A stretch of DNA of 64,000 bases from Gilliamella sp. ESL0441 (lineage in GTDB: Bacteria > Pseudomonadota > Gammaproteobacteria > Enterobacterales > Orbaceae), in NCBI RefSeq assembly GCF_019469185.1, contig NZ_CP048264.1:1984001-2048000 (forward strand), given 5' to 3'. The translations under genes were made by a program, and so were the position numbers. The notes under the pieces are model-generated. The model did not search any database and was not told where the DNA came from. It saw only the letters and a program-made list of their open reading frames with translations. Of the stretch, positions 54,886 through 64,000 are shown one piece after another (within the stretch, counting starts at the first letter, position 1; each line of letters begins with the position of its first letter).

Positions 54886-57800
54886 TTAAAATCCGCCCAA
54901 GGTGGAGTGATGATGTTTGTAACTGTCAATAAACACCAACGGTTTATTGGTGACGGTTTGATTTTTGCTATTTGTCGACGTTTTGCCCTGTGGCCAGTAA
55001 TTAATTTGTAAATAAAGCTCTTCAATGCCGTCATAACAAAACTCGCCCATTTTATAAACAATTTTAAAATAACCAAGATTTTGTTGTTTTGAATCAACCG
55101 CATTACTGTAAGCTTCAACTTTACCTATTTGGTTTATATCAAGTTCAATTTCTTTATCAACGGGTTTTAATGGAGTTTCCCGTTTAATTAATAAATCGAT
55201 GGCTGAGCTATCGGCAAAGGTTAAAATTGGGTATTCCTCTCCTTTGCTTATATGCAAGGTAATGGGCTCTTGATAGTCTTTATTATAAGCGCGAAGCACA
55301 CCTTCGTAATGACTCACTTTTGGTTTGTAATGGGGCAATGCCACCGACAGATAAATTTCGCGGCTTCTGGCTTTAACACCTATTGCTTGTATTTCTGCAA
55401 GGTTAGGACAATCTTTATTTTTATATATGACTTTATATTGGTCTTTATATTTGTCTTTAATTTTGTCAATATTGTTGACACCTTCTAAATATTGACGCAT
55501 TTTTTTGACATAATAAATCTTCTCTTTTTCTAACTGAATAGCAACATTAGCCCCCAGCATGGCAACCATAAAATCATTAATTGCCATTGCCATACTGTCA
55601 AACGTAGGTAAGTAGGGTTGCCCTTTATCCGGGTGTTCATTTAAACCCAATAAACAGCGGTTAAACCAGAGTTGCATTTTATCCCATTTGTCTGATTCAT
55701 CTTCAAAGATAATTAGTAAAATGACTGATACTGCCCCCGCAATTAAACCTAAAACAAAAATCCCTACCCCTAGCGGCCCTAAAAAGGCGGTTATTTGTAA
55801 CCATATACCTACCGAGCCGGCTAAGCTTAATACACCAGCCAGTACCTGAAGCCCCCCGGCAATACAATACGCTGTTTTGGTTGCTCCACTTTTTTGTTGT
55901 CCTTGGGCGATTAAGAAAAACCCCTCCATTATCGATATCGCACTACCTAATACGCCAACGACACCCGCTACCATGGCAGAGGTTTTAAACACCCCATTGA
56001 CTAAAAGACTGAGATTGGCTCGGTTTGTAATAAACGACCCGGCTAAATGAGATAACCCCATATTGATAAGAGTTAAAACTTCGTTGACTACCAGCGCAAA
56101 ACTTGCTGCAACTTTATATATGCCAAACTGTAAATCGCGTTTAATTTCATAACGCAGGGTTTCGCTTAAGTTTGTATCTTCCAGTTTTCGCAAGTTTTCG
56201 GTGTAGTTGAGGTAGGTGGCGGCTGATTGTAATCCTGCTGAAATCGATTTAACAAAGGCTATGCTGCCACCAAATACCGTCATTTTAGCTGTCGGGTCAA
56301 TCCCGGCATTTTTTATACTGTTTAAGATTGACTCGCCTTGTAGTTTGGCGACCCGATTATAAATTGACACCCCGGTATTTTTTAATGTTCTGGCAGGAAA
56401 TCTTGCGTTCGAATTTATGCCTGAAAATCTATCGAGTATATAGCTTTCTAATCGTTGAAATAATACCGAGCCATTTCTCAGCACGTTACGGTCATTGATG
56501 ATATCGACTAGTTTTAAGCCAATATCGATATAGTTGTTGGCTGTTATCACAAAATTCCAATCAATCACCCCATTTTGACTTTCTTCTGTTTTCGAATAAG
56601 CCGGATAGGGTGAACTTGTGCTACGGTATCCCAACGGTTCAAAATATTGATTAAATTCACGTAACTCTAACACCGGAATATTTTTCATTTGAAAATGAAA
56701 AATCAATTCGCCACTTATCACTAACGCGCTTTCAGCAACCAACTTAAATAATCGTTCTTGAATACACAGATAGTGTAATGCGCCAAGGTCTTCTTCTGTA
56801 AAGTTGGAATGCCATGAAAGTACACGTGATATGAGTATCGAATAAAGCGTCAACACAAGCTCGCCTTTTTCACAGAAGAATTTTTCATCTAACTGGTTTG
56901 ACTCTGTTTCCGCTTCCAGCTCTTGTAATATCGTTTTGGTTTCCTGCAATCGCTTTGCTTTCGCCTTTAATTCATTTTCTTCCGCGTCGCCAAGATATTG
57001 CGCTATTTGTTCGTCGGTTTTGTTTTCTATCGGCGAGTATAAATGACTGTGCGCTTCCAGCTCTTGTTTCATGATGTTAAGGCGTTTTTTTATGATTAAC
57101 GCCCAAAAACTGTTACTTCGTCCATCAAGCAGATGATAAAAAATACTATCGCCATAATTGATTAAGTTATCCCATAATGCTATTTGTATTTGGCTCTTCA
57201 CACCGCCGATAGACGTAAAATCTATCATTGCTAAAAAATCCGAAAGATAACCTACATGGTTGTTAGAACAATTGGTATCACACTCTATTAACCAAAATTT
57301 GCAATCATTAAATTGACTCATTTCGTCTGGAGTGTGTTGTGACCAGTGTTGATATCCAAATAACCATAGCAAATAATACAAATAGTCCTGCGAAAAGTGA
57401 TTAATCGAACGGATTATAGCGTTATATCTGTTTTTTTCTAAATCGGTAAATTGCGTTTCAGCCCCCGGGTTTAATCGCTTTTCATATTTTTCCATATGTT
57501 TGCGGGTTCTCGATAAAGCATCGAGTTCTGCCCGACCATTTATTATACTGTTATGTTTAAAAGCTTTGACATCGTAATATTCTTCGGTTTTAAAAATCCC
57601 TTTTTCTTTATTTTTTTGTTTCAGGTGGTTACGTTTTTCTTCATCTGTCATCGGAACTTCAAAATATCCCTTTGATAGTAAGTTTTTTGTTCTTGGCCAA
57701 GTATGAGTTTGCTCGTACGCTCCTATATTGGTTTTTGATATATAGTCATATTCTGGCTCTTCTTGTGCTTTTGATAATTCTATTGCTTTGATTTGATTAC

Positions 57801-59163
57801 GATATTCATTTATCAATGATAACGTTTTACGTTTATGCAGTGTTTCTTCTTTAAAATAATCTGCATTTACTCCGGCAGCCAACGTCGCATTGTAATAGTA
57901 ATCATAATCTTGGCTTATCATTAGGTTATTTGAATTTGGGGATTGATTGACATTTTCATCATTGGTCTCTTCATGACTTATTCTATCCACACGTTTAGAC
58001 CCCAGAATTTTGTTGAAATGTTCTTCAATTTTTTGGTTATAAATCTCTTCGGATTTAATCACCAGTTGCGCTATGGGCTCAATCCTTAATTGTCGTTGTA
58101 AGCTCAGTTCTTCCGCTATACCAAACGTATCTTCCACAACCACAACAGGGACTTTGTATTGACGCGTTTTTTCTAATTTCTCAATTTGCGCATCTAAGAC
58201 AAAGCTTGTCTCTAAAAACTCTTTACTATTTGTCTTTGACCTGTCTCGTAATGAGTTAAATTTGTGGGCTGTGATAAAGTTTTTCGAACTTAACAAACGT
58301 TTTTTACCATCATGTGTGATGATAAATCTGGGATCAGCAGCCAGCTCCAATAATGAATTATCGGATTTGAGTTTTTTAAACTCAAAACTTCGCTTGCCCT
58401 CGTCAGTTAATTTATTTGGATCTTTGTATGCTTCTTGATTCAGGTTAATTTTAGTAAAACGTTTTATCGCTTGTTCTAAAAAAATCTTGTTCTCCCAATG
58501 TTCGCTTGTCGAAGCATCACCGGTTGTCGAAGTCGACTTACTCTTCGAAGCTGATTCAATAATGATACTGGATTCATTCATTAATTTTAGGTATTTTTCT
58601 ATTGTGCTGTTTTTACCTTGAGACCAGGCTCGACGAGTGTAGGCAATGTAGGCTTCGCCTTCATATATTGTGGTGTCAATATTGATAAAAGAACCGGGTA
58701 TATGGTGATTGCCACCTTTAGTACACGCTTTAGGGATCTCGTTTATGTTTCGTTCTTTTAGGTCAGTAATGGTTTTATGGCGAAATACGCCTGAAGGCGT
58801 CACTTCATATCCTAAAAACTCCCACCCATTCGTTTTATGTTTGACTAAGATATAAACGTAACCGACGCGTAAGGTTCGGTAGACATATTTATGGCTGACT
58901 AAGCCAATGGGTGGCTCTCGATTGTCTTCCAATAATTTAATGGTTTCACCCATATTTTGGGCTAAGTTAAAATTTTTATTAATCGGCGCTTTTCTGACCA
59001 GAAAAATGGGAAATCCTTTACGTTCGCAAACGCCACAACCTCCATTGGCTAAAGCTGATTGAGAATCCTTGCCATACTTAGTTGCTTCAGCATAAATAAT
59101 GCGATCTTCGAGTTCAGCAGCTTGTTCTTCTTTTGTAGTTTTGGTGGTTGTATGCTTTTCCAT
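54886..59163 (-). CDS. VasX-like type VI secretion effector (BTH_I2691 family)
   Basis: A 1425-residue protein with the N-terminal toxin VasX region: a CGVC pair at residues 43-46 in CGVCERKGFPIFLVRKAP, then RTLRVGYVYILVKHK and PSGVFRH. The middle part is helical with charged stretches. Residues about 1015-1155 hold several hydrophobic helices (SFALVVNEVLTLINMGLSHL, FLGPLGVGIFVLGLIAGAVS), as expected for a colicin-like pore former. The last about 275 residues are soluble. VasX-type effectors are delivered by type VI secretion and depolarise target membranes. No VgrG, Hcp or other secretion genes are in the window. The lipoprotein array downstream is the likely immunity set. Confidence 0.82.
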   Translation of the reverse strand: MEKHTTTKTTKEEQAAELEDRIIYAEATKYGKDSQSALANGGCGVCERKGFPIFLVRKAPINKNFNLAQNMGETIKLLEDNREPPIGLVSHKYVYRTLRVGYVYILVKHKTNGWEFLGYEVTPSGVFRHKTITDLKERNINEIPKACTKGGNHHIPGSFINIDTTIYEGEAYIAYTRRAWSQGKNSTIEKYLKLMNESSIIIESASKSKSTSTTGDASTSEHWENKIFLEQAIKRFTKINLNQEAYKDPNKLTDEGKRSFEFKKLKSDNSLLELAADPRFIITHDGKKRLLSSKNFITAHKFNSLRDRSKTNSKEFLETSFVLDAQIEKLEKTRQYKVPVVVVEDTFGIAEELSLQRQLRIEPIAQLVIKSEEIYNQKIEEHFNKILGSKRVDRISHEETNDENVNQSPNSNNLMISQDYDYYYNATLAAGVNADYFKEETLHKRKTLSLINEYRNQIKAIELSKAQEEPEYDYISKTNIGAYEQTHTWPRTKNLLSKGYFEVPMTDEEKRNHLKQKNKEKGIFKTEEYYDVKAFKHNSIINGRAELDALSRTRKHMEKYEKRLNPGAETQFTDLEKNRYNAIIRSINHFSQDYLYYLLWLFGYQHWSQHTPDEMSQFNDCKFWLIECDTNCSNNHVGYLSDFLAMIDFTSIGGVKSQIQIALWDNLINYGDSIFYHLLDGRSNSFWALIIKKRLNIMKQELEAHSHLYSPIENKTDEQIAQYLGDAEENELKAKAKRLQETKTILQELEAETESNQLDEKFFCEKGELVLTLYSILISRVLSWHSNFTEEDLGALHYLCIQERLFKLVAESALVISGELIFHFQMKNIPVLELREFNQYFEPLGYRSTSSPYPAYSKTEESQNGVIDWNFVITANNYIDIGLKLVDIINDRNVLRNGSVLFQRLESYILDRFSGINSNARFPARTLKNTGVSIYNRVAKLQGESILNSIKNAGIDPTAKMTVFGGSIAFVKSISAGLQSAATYLNYTENLRKLEDTNLSETLRYEIKRDLQFGIYKVAASFALVVNEVLTLINMGLSHLAGSFITNRANLSLLVNGVFKTSAMVAGVVGVLGSAISIMEGFFLIAQGQQKSGATKTAYCIAGGLQVLAGVLSLAGSVGIWLQITAFLGPLGVGIFVLGLIAGAVSVILLIIFEDESDKWDKMQLWFNRCLLGLNEHPDKGQPYLPTFDSMAMAINDFMVAMLGANVAIQLEKEKIYYVKKMRQYLEGVNNIDKIKDKYKDQYKVIYKNKDCPNLAEIQAIGVKARSREIYLSVALPHYKPKVSHYEGVLRAYNKDYQEPITLHISKGEEYPILTFADSSAIDLLIKRETPLKPVDKEIELDINQIGKVEAYSNAVDSKQQNLGYFKIVYKMGEFCYDGIEELYLQINYWPQGKTSTNSKNQTVTNKPLVFIDSYKHHHSTLGGF

Positions 59164-59610
59164 TTAAATCATTCCAATTTTTTATTAATATTTCTTTTTA
59201 CTCAAATTAATGTGAGTTATTTCCGCCTGATAAATATAAAAATATTTATTTTGCGATATTTAAATAAGATATTGTTAAAATTGAAGCGATGAGTGTGAAG
59301 TTTACAATGTGGCAGGTTTGTACCTATTAATATATCTGACCTTAAGGCAAGATATTATGATTTATTTTGTATTCACAAATGAAGTTTACTTGATTTAATA
59401 TTAAATAAAAAAACAATAAACTAACCATTTTTCGATCTTTTCAGTTACTGCTTTCAAATTTATGCAATTTTATATTTTAGATATTTTTTAAAAAAAATTA
59501 ACAATATCTAAACATAAAATTACTCTTTTTTTAACCATTTTGCAATAGTTATTTTAGAGAGTAACGCTATGAAAATTCATTAAATTTAAATGCAGTAACC
59601 TAGTTAAACT
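59164..59610. other. 447-base gap upstream of the effector
   Basis: Very AT-rich spacer between the effector start and the mnmE stop, both minus strand. No supported gene, RNA or terminator hairpin was identified. The effector promoter must lie here. The weak TGGA 9-12 bases before its ATG is the only ribosome binding site candidate. Confidence 0.4.
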
Positions 59611-60972
59611 TTATTTCCCAATACAAAACGAACTGAAGATACGACCTAATAAATCGTCGGAGGTAAATTCGCCAGTGATTTCACTTAGCGCTTCTTGGGC
59701 AAGTCTAAGTTCTTCGGCAAGGAGTTCGCCTGCATGGAAAGCCGTCAGTTGGTACTTACCATTGTTGAGGTGTTCTGACGCTTTTTCCAGTGCTTGCAGA
59801 TGTCGTCGACGCGCTAAAAAGCCGCCTTCAGTACTACTGGTAAAGCCCATGGCCTGTTTTAAATGGTCACGCAGTAGTGTTACGCCGTCCCCTGTTCGTG
59901 CGGAAAGTTGGATAAGTGAGTAACCATTGACTTCACTATAACCTAATGCTTCGCCAGTTAAATCTGCTTTGTTACGTATGACGGTGACAGGCATATTTTT
60001 GGGTAAACGTTCTATAAATTCTGGCCATAACTTTTCGGGATTGGTTTCGGTTGTGGTGGTACTATCGACCATAAATAGTACCCTATCTGCTTGTTCAATT
60101 TCTTGCCAAGCACGTTCAATACCAATGCGTTCAACTTCATCACTGGCATCACGTAATCCTGCGGTATCAATAATATGTAAGGGCATACCATCGATATGAA
60201 TATGTTCACGTAATACGTCACGCGTTGTGCCTGCAATATCGGTAACAATCGCCGCATCACGACCAGCCAACGCATTAAGTAAGCTTGATTTACCTGCATT
60301 TGGGCGACCGGCTATCACCACTTTCATTCCTTCTCGTAATAGTGAGCCTTGTTTCGCTTCTTGGCGAACTTCGTTTAAGCGAGTAATCACTTCATTAAGT
60401 TGTGCTTCTATTTTGCCATCTGATAGAAAGTCGATCTCTTCTTCAGGAAAATCTATCGCAGCTTCAGTAAAAATGCGTAAATGAATTAATGATTCAACTA
60501 ATTCATTAATTTTTTTCGAAAACACGCCTTGCAAGGATGAAATCGCTGATTTTGCAGCTTGTTCAGAACTCGCATCAATTAAATCGGCTATGGCTTCGGC
60601 TTGGGCTAAATCTAATTTATCATTTAAAAAAGCACGCTCTGAAAATTCACCCGGTTTTGCAATACGGACGTTAGCAATCTCTAATACCCGTTTTAAAAGC
60701 AAATCTAAAATGACAGGCCCACCATGCCCTTGTAACTCTAGTACATCTTCACCCGTAAATGAGTGAGGATTAGGAAAAAATAGCGCTATTCCTTCGTCTA
60801 AGGTTGTACCGTCAGAAGCTAAAAAAGGAAGATACTCAGCATAGCGAGGTTTTGGTATTTTGCCGAGTATCGCTTGTGCAACGGTTTGCGCCTGTGGCCC
60901 CGAAATTCGCAAAATGCCCACACCACCTCGACCGGGTGGTGTTGCTTGCGCAACAATTGTATCTAATTTCAT
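59611..60972 (-). CDS. mnmE: tRNA uridine-5-carboxymethylaminomethyl modification GTPase
   Basis: With MnmG forms cmnm5U34 on tRNAs. It is 453 residues (E. coli 454). The N-terminal folate-binding domain ([20 protein letters not shown]) is followed by the helical domain and an inserted G domain with G1 [12 protein letters not shown]2/G3 TDIAGTTRD and DTAGLR, and G4 RNKAD. The C-terminal CIGK motif with the catalytic Cys closes the protein. It is the first housekeeping gene after the accessory island. In E. coli it neighbours yidC and rpmH, absent here. Confidence 0.98.
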   Translation of the reverse strand: MKLDTIVAQATPPGRGGVGILRISGPQAQTVAQAILGKIPKPRYAEYLPFLASDGTTLDEGIALFFPNPHSFTGEDVLELQGHGGPVILDLLLKRVLEIANVRIAKPGEFSERAFLNDKLDLAQAEAIADLIDASSEQAAKSAISSLQGVFSKKINELVESLIHLRIFTEAAIDFPEEEIDFLSDGKIEAQLNEVITRLNEVRQEAKQGSLLREGMKVVIAGRPNAGKSSLLNALAGRDAAIVTDIAGTTRDVLREHIHIDGMPLHIIDTAGLRDASDEVERIGIERAWQEIEQADRVLFMVDSTTTTETNPEKLWPEFIERLPKNMPVTVIRNKADLTGEALGYSEVNGYSLIQLSARTGDGVTLLRDHLKQAMGFTSSTEGGFLARRRHLQALEKASEHLNNGKYQLTAFHAGELLAEELRLAQEALSEITGEFTSDDLLGRIFSSFCIGK

Positions 60973-61024
60973 ATATGTTTATAGCTGATTTAAATTTGAA
61001 TGTTTAATAATAGCATGGACGCAC

Positions 61025-61059
61025 GGCAAAAACATTAAGGACTATAGGTTTTGCCGTTA
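61025..61059. repeat. inverted repeat between the DUF218 gene and mnmE
   Basis: ACGGCAAAA and TTTTGCCGT form a perfect 9-bp stem with a 17-base loop. A T-rich stretch follows on the plus strand only, so a minus-strand terminator function is uncertain. Confidence 0.45.
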
Positions 61060-61099
61060 TTCTTTTATAATTTTAGTGACAGGATAAGTCGGCTAATTA

Positions 61100-61684
61100 T
61101 TAGTCGTTATTTGGATGATCGAATAACCATGAATTTGCCAATGCTAGGGGTTCTCTTATTAGTGCAATATATTTATCTCCATTTCCCCAGCCTAATGGCG
61201 CCGATAAACCTGATATTTCGTTAAAGCCTGAACGTTTAGCCAGCATTAGCGAACGCAGAATATGAAAATCATTGGTTACCACAACTGTCTTACCTAACGG
61301 CAATACACGATTCGCATAGACAAATTGTTGAGCCGTTCGAGTCGATTTATCTTCTTGGTAAACACGTTTTGGGTCAATACCCTTATGAATTAGATATTGT
61401 GCCATCACACTCGCTTCGGTCGCAGACTCATTTTTACCTTGTCCCCCACATACAATAACTTTCGTTCGTGGATTATGTTGTAAATAATCGAAGGCAATAT
61501 CTAAACGTTGAGCTAAACTGTAATGAGGAACAGCAGGCGTACCAACAACTTGTGCACCTAATACAACTAAGGTATCAGCATCTGGCGCCGGATTTTGTTT
61601 AGAATAAAGATAAATAACGATGTTAGTTATAACAAAATAAGTAAAGATTAACACTAAGCCGTACTTAATTAATTTAACGATCAT
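61100..61684 (-). CDS. DUF218 (YdcF/SanA-like) membrane protein
   Basis: A 194-residue protein with one N-terminal membrane helix (YGLVLIFTYFVITNIVIYLY) and a DUF218 domain: DTLVVLGAQVVG, VCGGQGKNESATEASVMAQYL, STRTAQQFVYANRVLP and VVTNDFHILRSLMLAKRSGF. Members such as SanA and ElyC affect envelope integrity, but their chemistry is not settled. It follows tag by 12 bases in the same direction, and its start overlaps the spacer region. Confidence 0.88.
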   Translation of the reverse strand: MIVKLIKYGLVLIFTYFVITNIVIYLYSKQNPAPDADTLVVLGAQVVGTPAVPHYSLAQRLDIAFDYLQHNPRTKVIVCGGQGKNESATEASVMAQYLIHKGIDPKRVYQEDKSTRTAQQFVYANRVLPLGKTVVVTNDFHILRSLMLAKRSGFNEISGLSAPLGWGNGDKYIALIREPLALANSWLFDHPNND

Positions 61685-61696
61685 TTATTTTAACCC

Positions 61697-62260
61697 CTAT
61701 TTTTTATAACAATGTTCAAAATGGTCATTGACTAACCCCATTGATTGCATAAAAGCATAACAAATTGTTGAACCAACAAAAGAAAAGCCTCTCTTTTTTA
61801 AAGCTTTTGACATATTATCAGAAATATCGGTACTTACAGGCACTTCACTAATATCCTTGTAGTGATTGATAATCGGTTTACCGTCGACAAAAGACCAAAT
61901 AAATGTCGAAAAATCTTCATTATTTTTTTTCATTGTTAGATAAGCCTGTGCATTTTTTATAATACTATTAAGTTTTAATCGATTTCGAATTAATCCTTTA
62001 TTTTCGAGTAAACGTTCAACATCTTTTTGGGTTAACGTAATAATTTTTTCTGGGATAAAATCAAAAAAACAGCGCCGATATTCTTCACGCTTTTTCAATA
62101 CCGTGATCCAAGATAATCCTGCTTGTTGTCCTTCTAAACAGATTTTCTCAAATAATTTGAGGCTATCATACTGGGCAACACCCCATTCGTTATCGTGATA
62201 ATTTATATATAAAGGATCATTTGAAACCCAGTCACAACGTATTATTTCTTGAACTGTCAT
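61697..62260 (-). CDS. tag: DNA-3-methyladenine glycosylase I
   Basis: Excises 3-methyladenine from alkylated DNA. It is 187 residues, the E. coli length. Zinc-site residues at both ends are present: Cys in RCDWVSNDPLY near the start, and His/Cys in the C-terminal NDHFEHCYKK. The helix-hairpin core shows YHDNEWGV, EGQQAGLSWITVLKKREEYR and FVGSTICYAFMQSMGLVNDH. Confidence 0.96.
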   Translation of the reverse strand: MTVQEIIRCDWVSNDPLYINYHDNEWGVAQYDSLKLFEKICLEGQQAGLSWITVLKKREEYRRCFFDFIPEKIITLTQKDVERLLENKGLIRNRLKLNSIIKNAQAYLTMKKNNEDFSTFIWSFVDGKPIINHYKDISEVPVSTDISDNMSKALKKRGFSFVGSTICYAFMQSMGLVNDHFEHCYKK

Positions 62261-62711
62261 TTAAATAATATCCTAACAAATTGGTTGTATTATGAATAAT
62301 TTTGTCTTCATTTACAAAAAAGGAATTTCAATATTATAAGATTAATATCGAAATTACTAAATAAAAATTGTTGTCAAAACAATATGATGATTCAATCTAC
62401 CTAAGCTCGATTTTTAAAAATGGGGCATATCATTTTTAAAACTAAAATATATTCTTTCCTACTAAAACTAAAAATTAATAACAAGTTTACTTTACCCGCT
62501 TTTTTACTAGTTATCCTATTATTTTTAAATAACATGAATCATAAAGTATTCAATTTGAAATTAAGATTCATACTTCAAAACAACTTGGTTTAAATAACTA
62601 GTTAAATCATTTATATAATCTAATAATTAAAATTTTACCTACTGTTTTTTTTGAAATTTTTTTGATATTCCTTCCGCTTTTTTAGAATATTTTTTGTTCA
62701 CCCCATTAAAG

Positions 62712-62727
62712 TGTGATTAAGATCACA
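62712..62727. promoter_or_regulatory. CRP-cAMP site 1 upstream of mtlA
   Basis: TGTGATTAAGATCACA has a perfect TGTGA-N6-TCACA core, centred 44 bases upstream of site 2 and about 105 bases before the predicted start. Confidence 0.9.
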
Positions 62728-62755
62728 AATTTTAAAAATACCCCTCCTTTTGCAA

Positions 62756-62771
62756 CGTGATCTTGATCACG
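62756..62771. promoter_or_regulatory. CRP-cAMP site 2 upstream of mtlA
   Basis: CGTGATCTTGATCACG is a near-perfect CRP palindrome centred at 62763.5, about 61.5 bases before the start predicted from TAAAAT at 62813-62818. That is class I CRP spacing. Confidence 0.85.
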
Positions 62772-62812
62772 TTTACTGACTTTTTCTAATGAATCCACGC
62801 CATGAACGTATC

Positions 62813-62818
62813 TAAAAT
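62813..62818 (+). promoter_or_regulatory. -10 element of mtlA
   Basis: TAAAAT predicts a start near 62825, about 37 bases before the ATG, at proper distance from CRP site 2. No good -35 is present. Confidence 0.4.
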
Positions 62819-62861
62819 AGTGTTAATTCAATGACATCAATCAATAAGGAAGGTAACGAAA

Positions 62862-64000
62862 ATGAGTCGTTCAAACATAAAAGTTAAAGTCCAAAATTTT
62901 GGGCGTTTTTTAAGCAATATGGTTATGCCAAATATTGGCGCATTTATCGCATGGGGGTTGATCACCGCTATTTTTTTATACAATGCAAGGGATCCCAGTG
63001 CTGGGGGTTGGTTTCCAAATGAACGTGTATCAACATCGTTTATTGGGCCGATGATCACTTATTTACTGCCACTATTAATTGGTTATACCGGCGGTAAACT
63101 CATGTATAACGACCGTGGTGCCGTTGTTGGTGCGATTACGACTATTGGCGTAATTGTCGGGTCATCTATACCAATGTTTTTAGGCGCAATGATAGCTGGT
63201 CCTTTAGGCGGCTTTATGATCAAGCAATTTGATCGCTTAATAGATGGTAAAGTTAAAAGTGGTTTTGAGATGTTAGTCAATAACTTTTCAGCTGGCATTC
63301 TTGGTATGATGCTTGCACTAATTGCTTATTTTGCAATTGGTCCAGCCGTGGCTTGGTTAACCAATATATTGATTATCGCCGTCCAATTTATGGTTGATCA
63401 TGGATTATTGCCACTCACCTCTATTTTGGTCGAACCGGCTAAAGTTTTGTTCCTCAACAATGCCATTAATCATGGTGTCTTTACCTCATTGGGTGTGACA
63501 CAAGTAGCAGAAACCGGTAAATCGATTTTCTTTTTAATTGAAGCCAATCCGGGTCCCGGTTTAGGGCTTTTACTGGCCTATATGTTTTTTGGTAAGGGTG
63601 CCGCAAAAGGATCGGCTAGTGGTGCTGCGATCATTCATTTTTTTGGCGGAATTCATGAGATCTACTTTCCCTATGTGTTAATGAATCCCCGCTTGATTAT
63701 TGCCGTTATTATGGGCGGAATGACCGGAATATTCACGTTAACCGTTTTTCATGCAGGTTTAACAGCTCCAGCTTCGCCCGGTTCGATTTTTGCTGTAATG
63801 AGTATGGCAAAAGGTTCCTATTTTGGCGTAACGCTTTCAGTCATGGCGGCGACGGCTGTCTCTTTTGTTATGTCATTGATTTTATTAAAAACAACCAAAA
63901 CATCGTCTAAAAGTCTTGATGATGCCAAATTAAGTCTCTCAAGCATGAAAGATGAGGCTAAAGGAAGAAAAAATGAAACGTTTGATCTAGCTAAAGTCAA
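62862..64000 (+). CDS. mtlA: mannitol-specific PTS enzyme IICBA (cut by window end)
   Basis: Imports and phosphorylates mannitol. The ATG follows AAGGAAGG. The 379 codons seen cover the IIC membrane domain and start of the linker: VQNFGRFLSNMVMPNIGAFI, MYNDRGAVVGAITTIG, the NPGPGLGLLLAYMFFGKG loop and the substrate motif GGIHEIYFPYVLMN, as in E. coli MtlA. The cytoplasmic IIB (catalytic Cys) and IIA (His) domains would lie beyond the window, so their presence is inferred. The two upstream CRP sites imply catabolite control. Confidence 0.95.
   Translation, partial: MSRSNIKVKVQNFGRFLSNMVMPNIGAFIAWGLITAIFLYNARDPSAGGWFPNERVSTSFIGPMITYLLPLLIGYTGGKLMYNDRGAVVGAITTIGVIVGSSIPMFLGAMIAGPLGGFMIKQFDRLIDGKVKSGFEMLVNNFSAGILGMMLALIAYFAIGPAVAWLTNILIIAVQFMVDHGLLPLTSILVEPAKVLFLNNAINHGVFTSLGVTQVAETGKSIFFLIEANPGPGLGLLLAYMFFGKGAAKGSASGAAIIHFFGGIHEIYFPYVLMNPRLIIAVIMGGMTGIFTLTVFHAGLTAPASPGSIFAVMSMAKGSYFGVTLSVMAATAVSFVMSLILLKTTKTSSKSLDDAKLSLSSMKDEAKGRKNETFDLAKV

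Larger units (their letters stand above)
62261..62861. other. 601-base divergent control region of tag and mtlA
   Basis: AT-rich region whose right half contains two strong CRP sites and a -10 element for mtlA. The left half (62270-62700) shows no gene or RNA I can support. Confidence 0.5.

Noticed and set aside
54867..55118. N-terminal extension of the immunity lipoprotein into the effector gene
   Set aside because: It would bury the lipoprotein signal inside the protein; the TTG with AGGAG upstream gives the proper signal start.
1..64000. CRISPR arrays, rRNA or ordinary tRNA genes
   Set aside because: No regularly spaced direct repeats, rRNA-like sequence or tRNA cloverleaf other than the tRNA-like ends of ssrA was recognised by eye.

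Overview
The window is chromosomal DNA from an AT-rich gammaproteobacterium. Most housekeeping proteins are close to their Escherichia coli counterparts in length and motifs (SecA, NrdA/NrdB, SmpB, RelA, GlnD, RarA, and a tmRNA tag identical to that of E. coli), but the gene order is largely rearranged. Low GC, sugar-uptake loci, a stand-alone type VI effector locus and the gene mix suggest the order Orbales (Gilliamella-like insect gut symbionts). That placement is inference, not proof.

Layout. 1-5.1 kb: DUF3597 gene, pth-prs (minus), trmB, nfsA and a histidine acid phosphatase. 5.2-11.0 kb: a five-gene lactose/galactose operon (lacY-galE-galT-galK-galM) behind a control region with three LacI/GalR-type operators and a CRP site. 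11.2-15.4 kb: coaD, rlmD, relA. 15.4-17.0 kb: folA and a glycosyltransferase (minus). 17.3-19.4 kb: copper-type multicopper oxidase with a small secreted partner. 19.5-23.2 kb: secM-like gene, secA, mutT. 23.6-26.1 kb: paired 4-TM transporters, zur, rnfH, ratA (minus) and divergent smpB. 26.1-29.6 kb: LacI regulator, GH172/DUF2961 enzyme and CscB-like permease, a probable fructoside or difructose-anhydride locus. 30.2-37.9 kb: exuR, lolA, rarA, nrdA-nrdB with two NrdR boxes, and a lipoprotein. 37.9-43.2 kb: glnD, AEC transporter, aldo/keto reductase, HD hydrolase. 43.6-48.5 kb: mprF with an acvB/virJ-like hydrolase, and an EamA transporter. 49.1-49.5 kb: ssrA (tmRNA).

The accessory island runs from the tmRNA 3' end to mnmE (about 49.5-59.6 kb). 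It holds an ApeA-like HEPN defence protein, a small membrane protein, fused remnants of an IS256-family and an IS3-family insertion sequence, a small orphan protein, and a VasX-like (BTH_I2691-type) pore-forming type VI effector. Immediately downstream of the effector lie one intact and two decayed tandem copies of a lipoprotein that is the best candidate immunity gene. After mnmE come a DUF218 protein, tag, and the first part of mtlA (cut by the window edge) behind two strong CRP sites.

The most interesting items are: a SecM-like peptide with changes at two positions important for arrest in E. coli; the effector with its decaying immunity array; the ApeA-like gene beside ssrA; the MprF/AcvB pair; the GH172-CscB-LacI locus; a lacY-gal operon with no lacZ; and an orphan intrinsic terminator that may end an unannotated small RNA.
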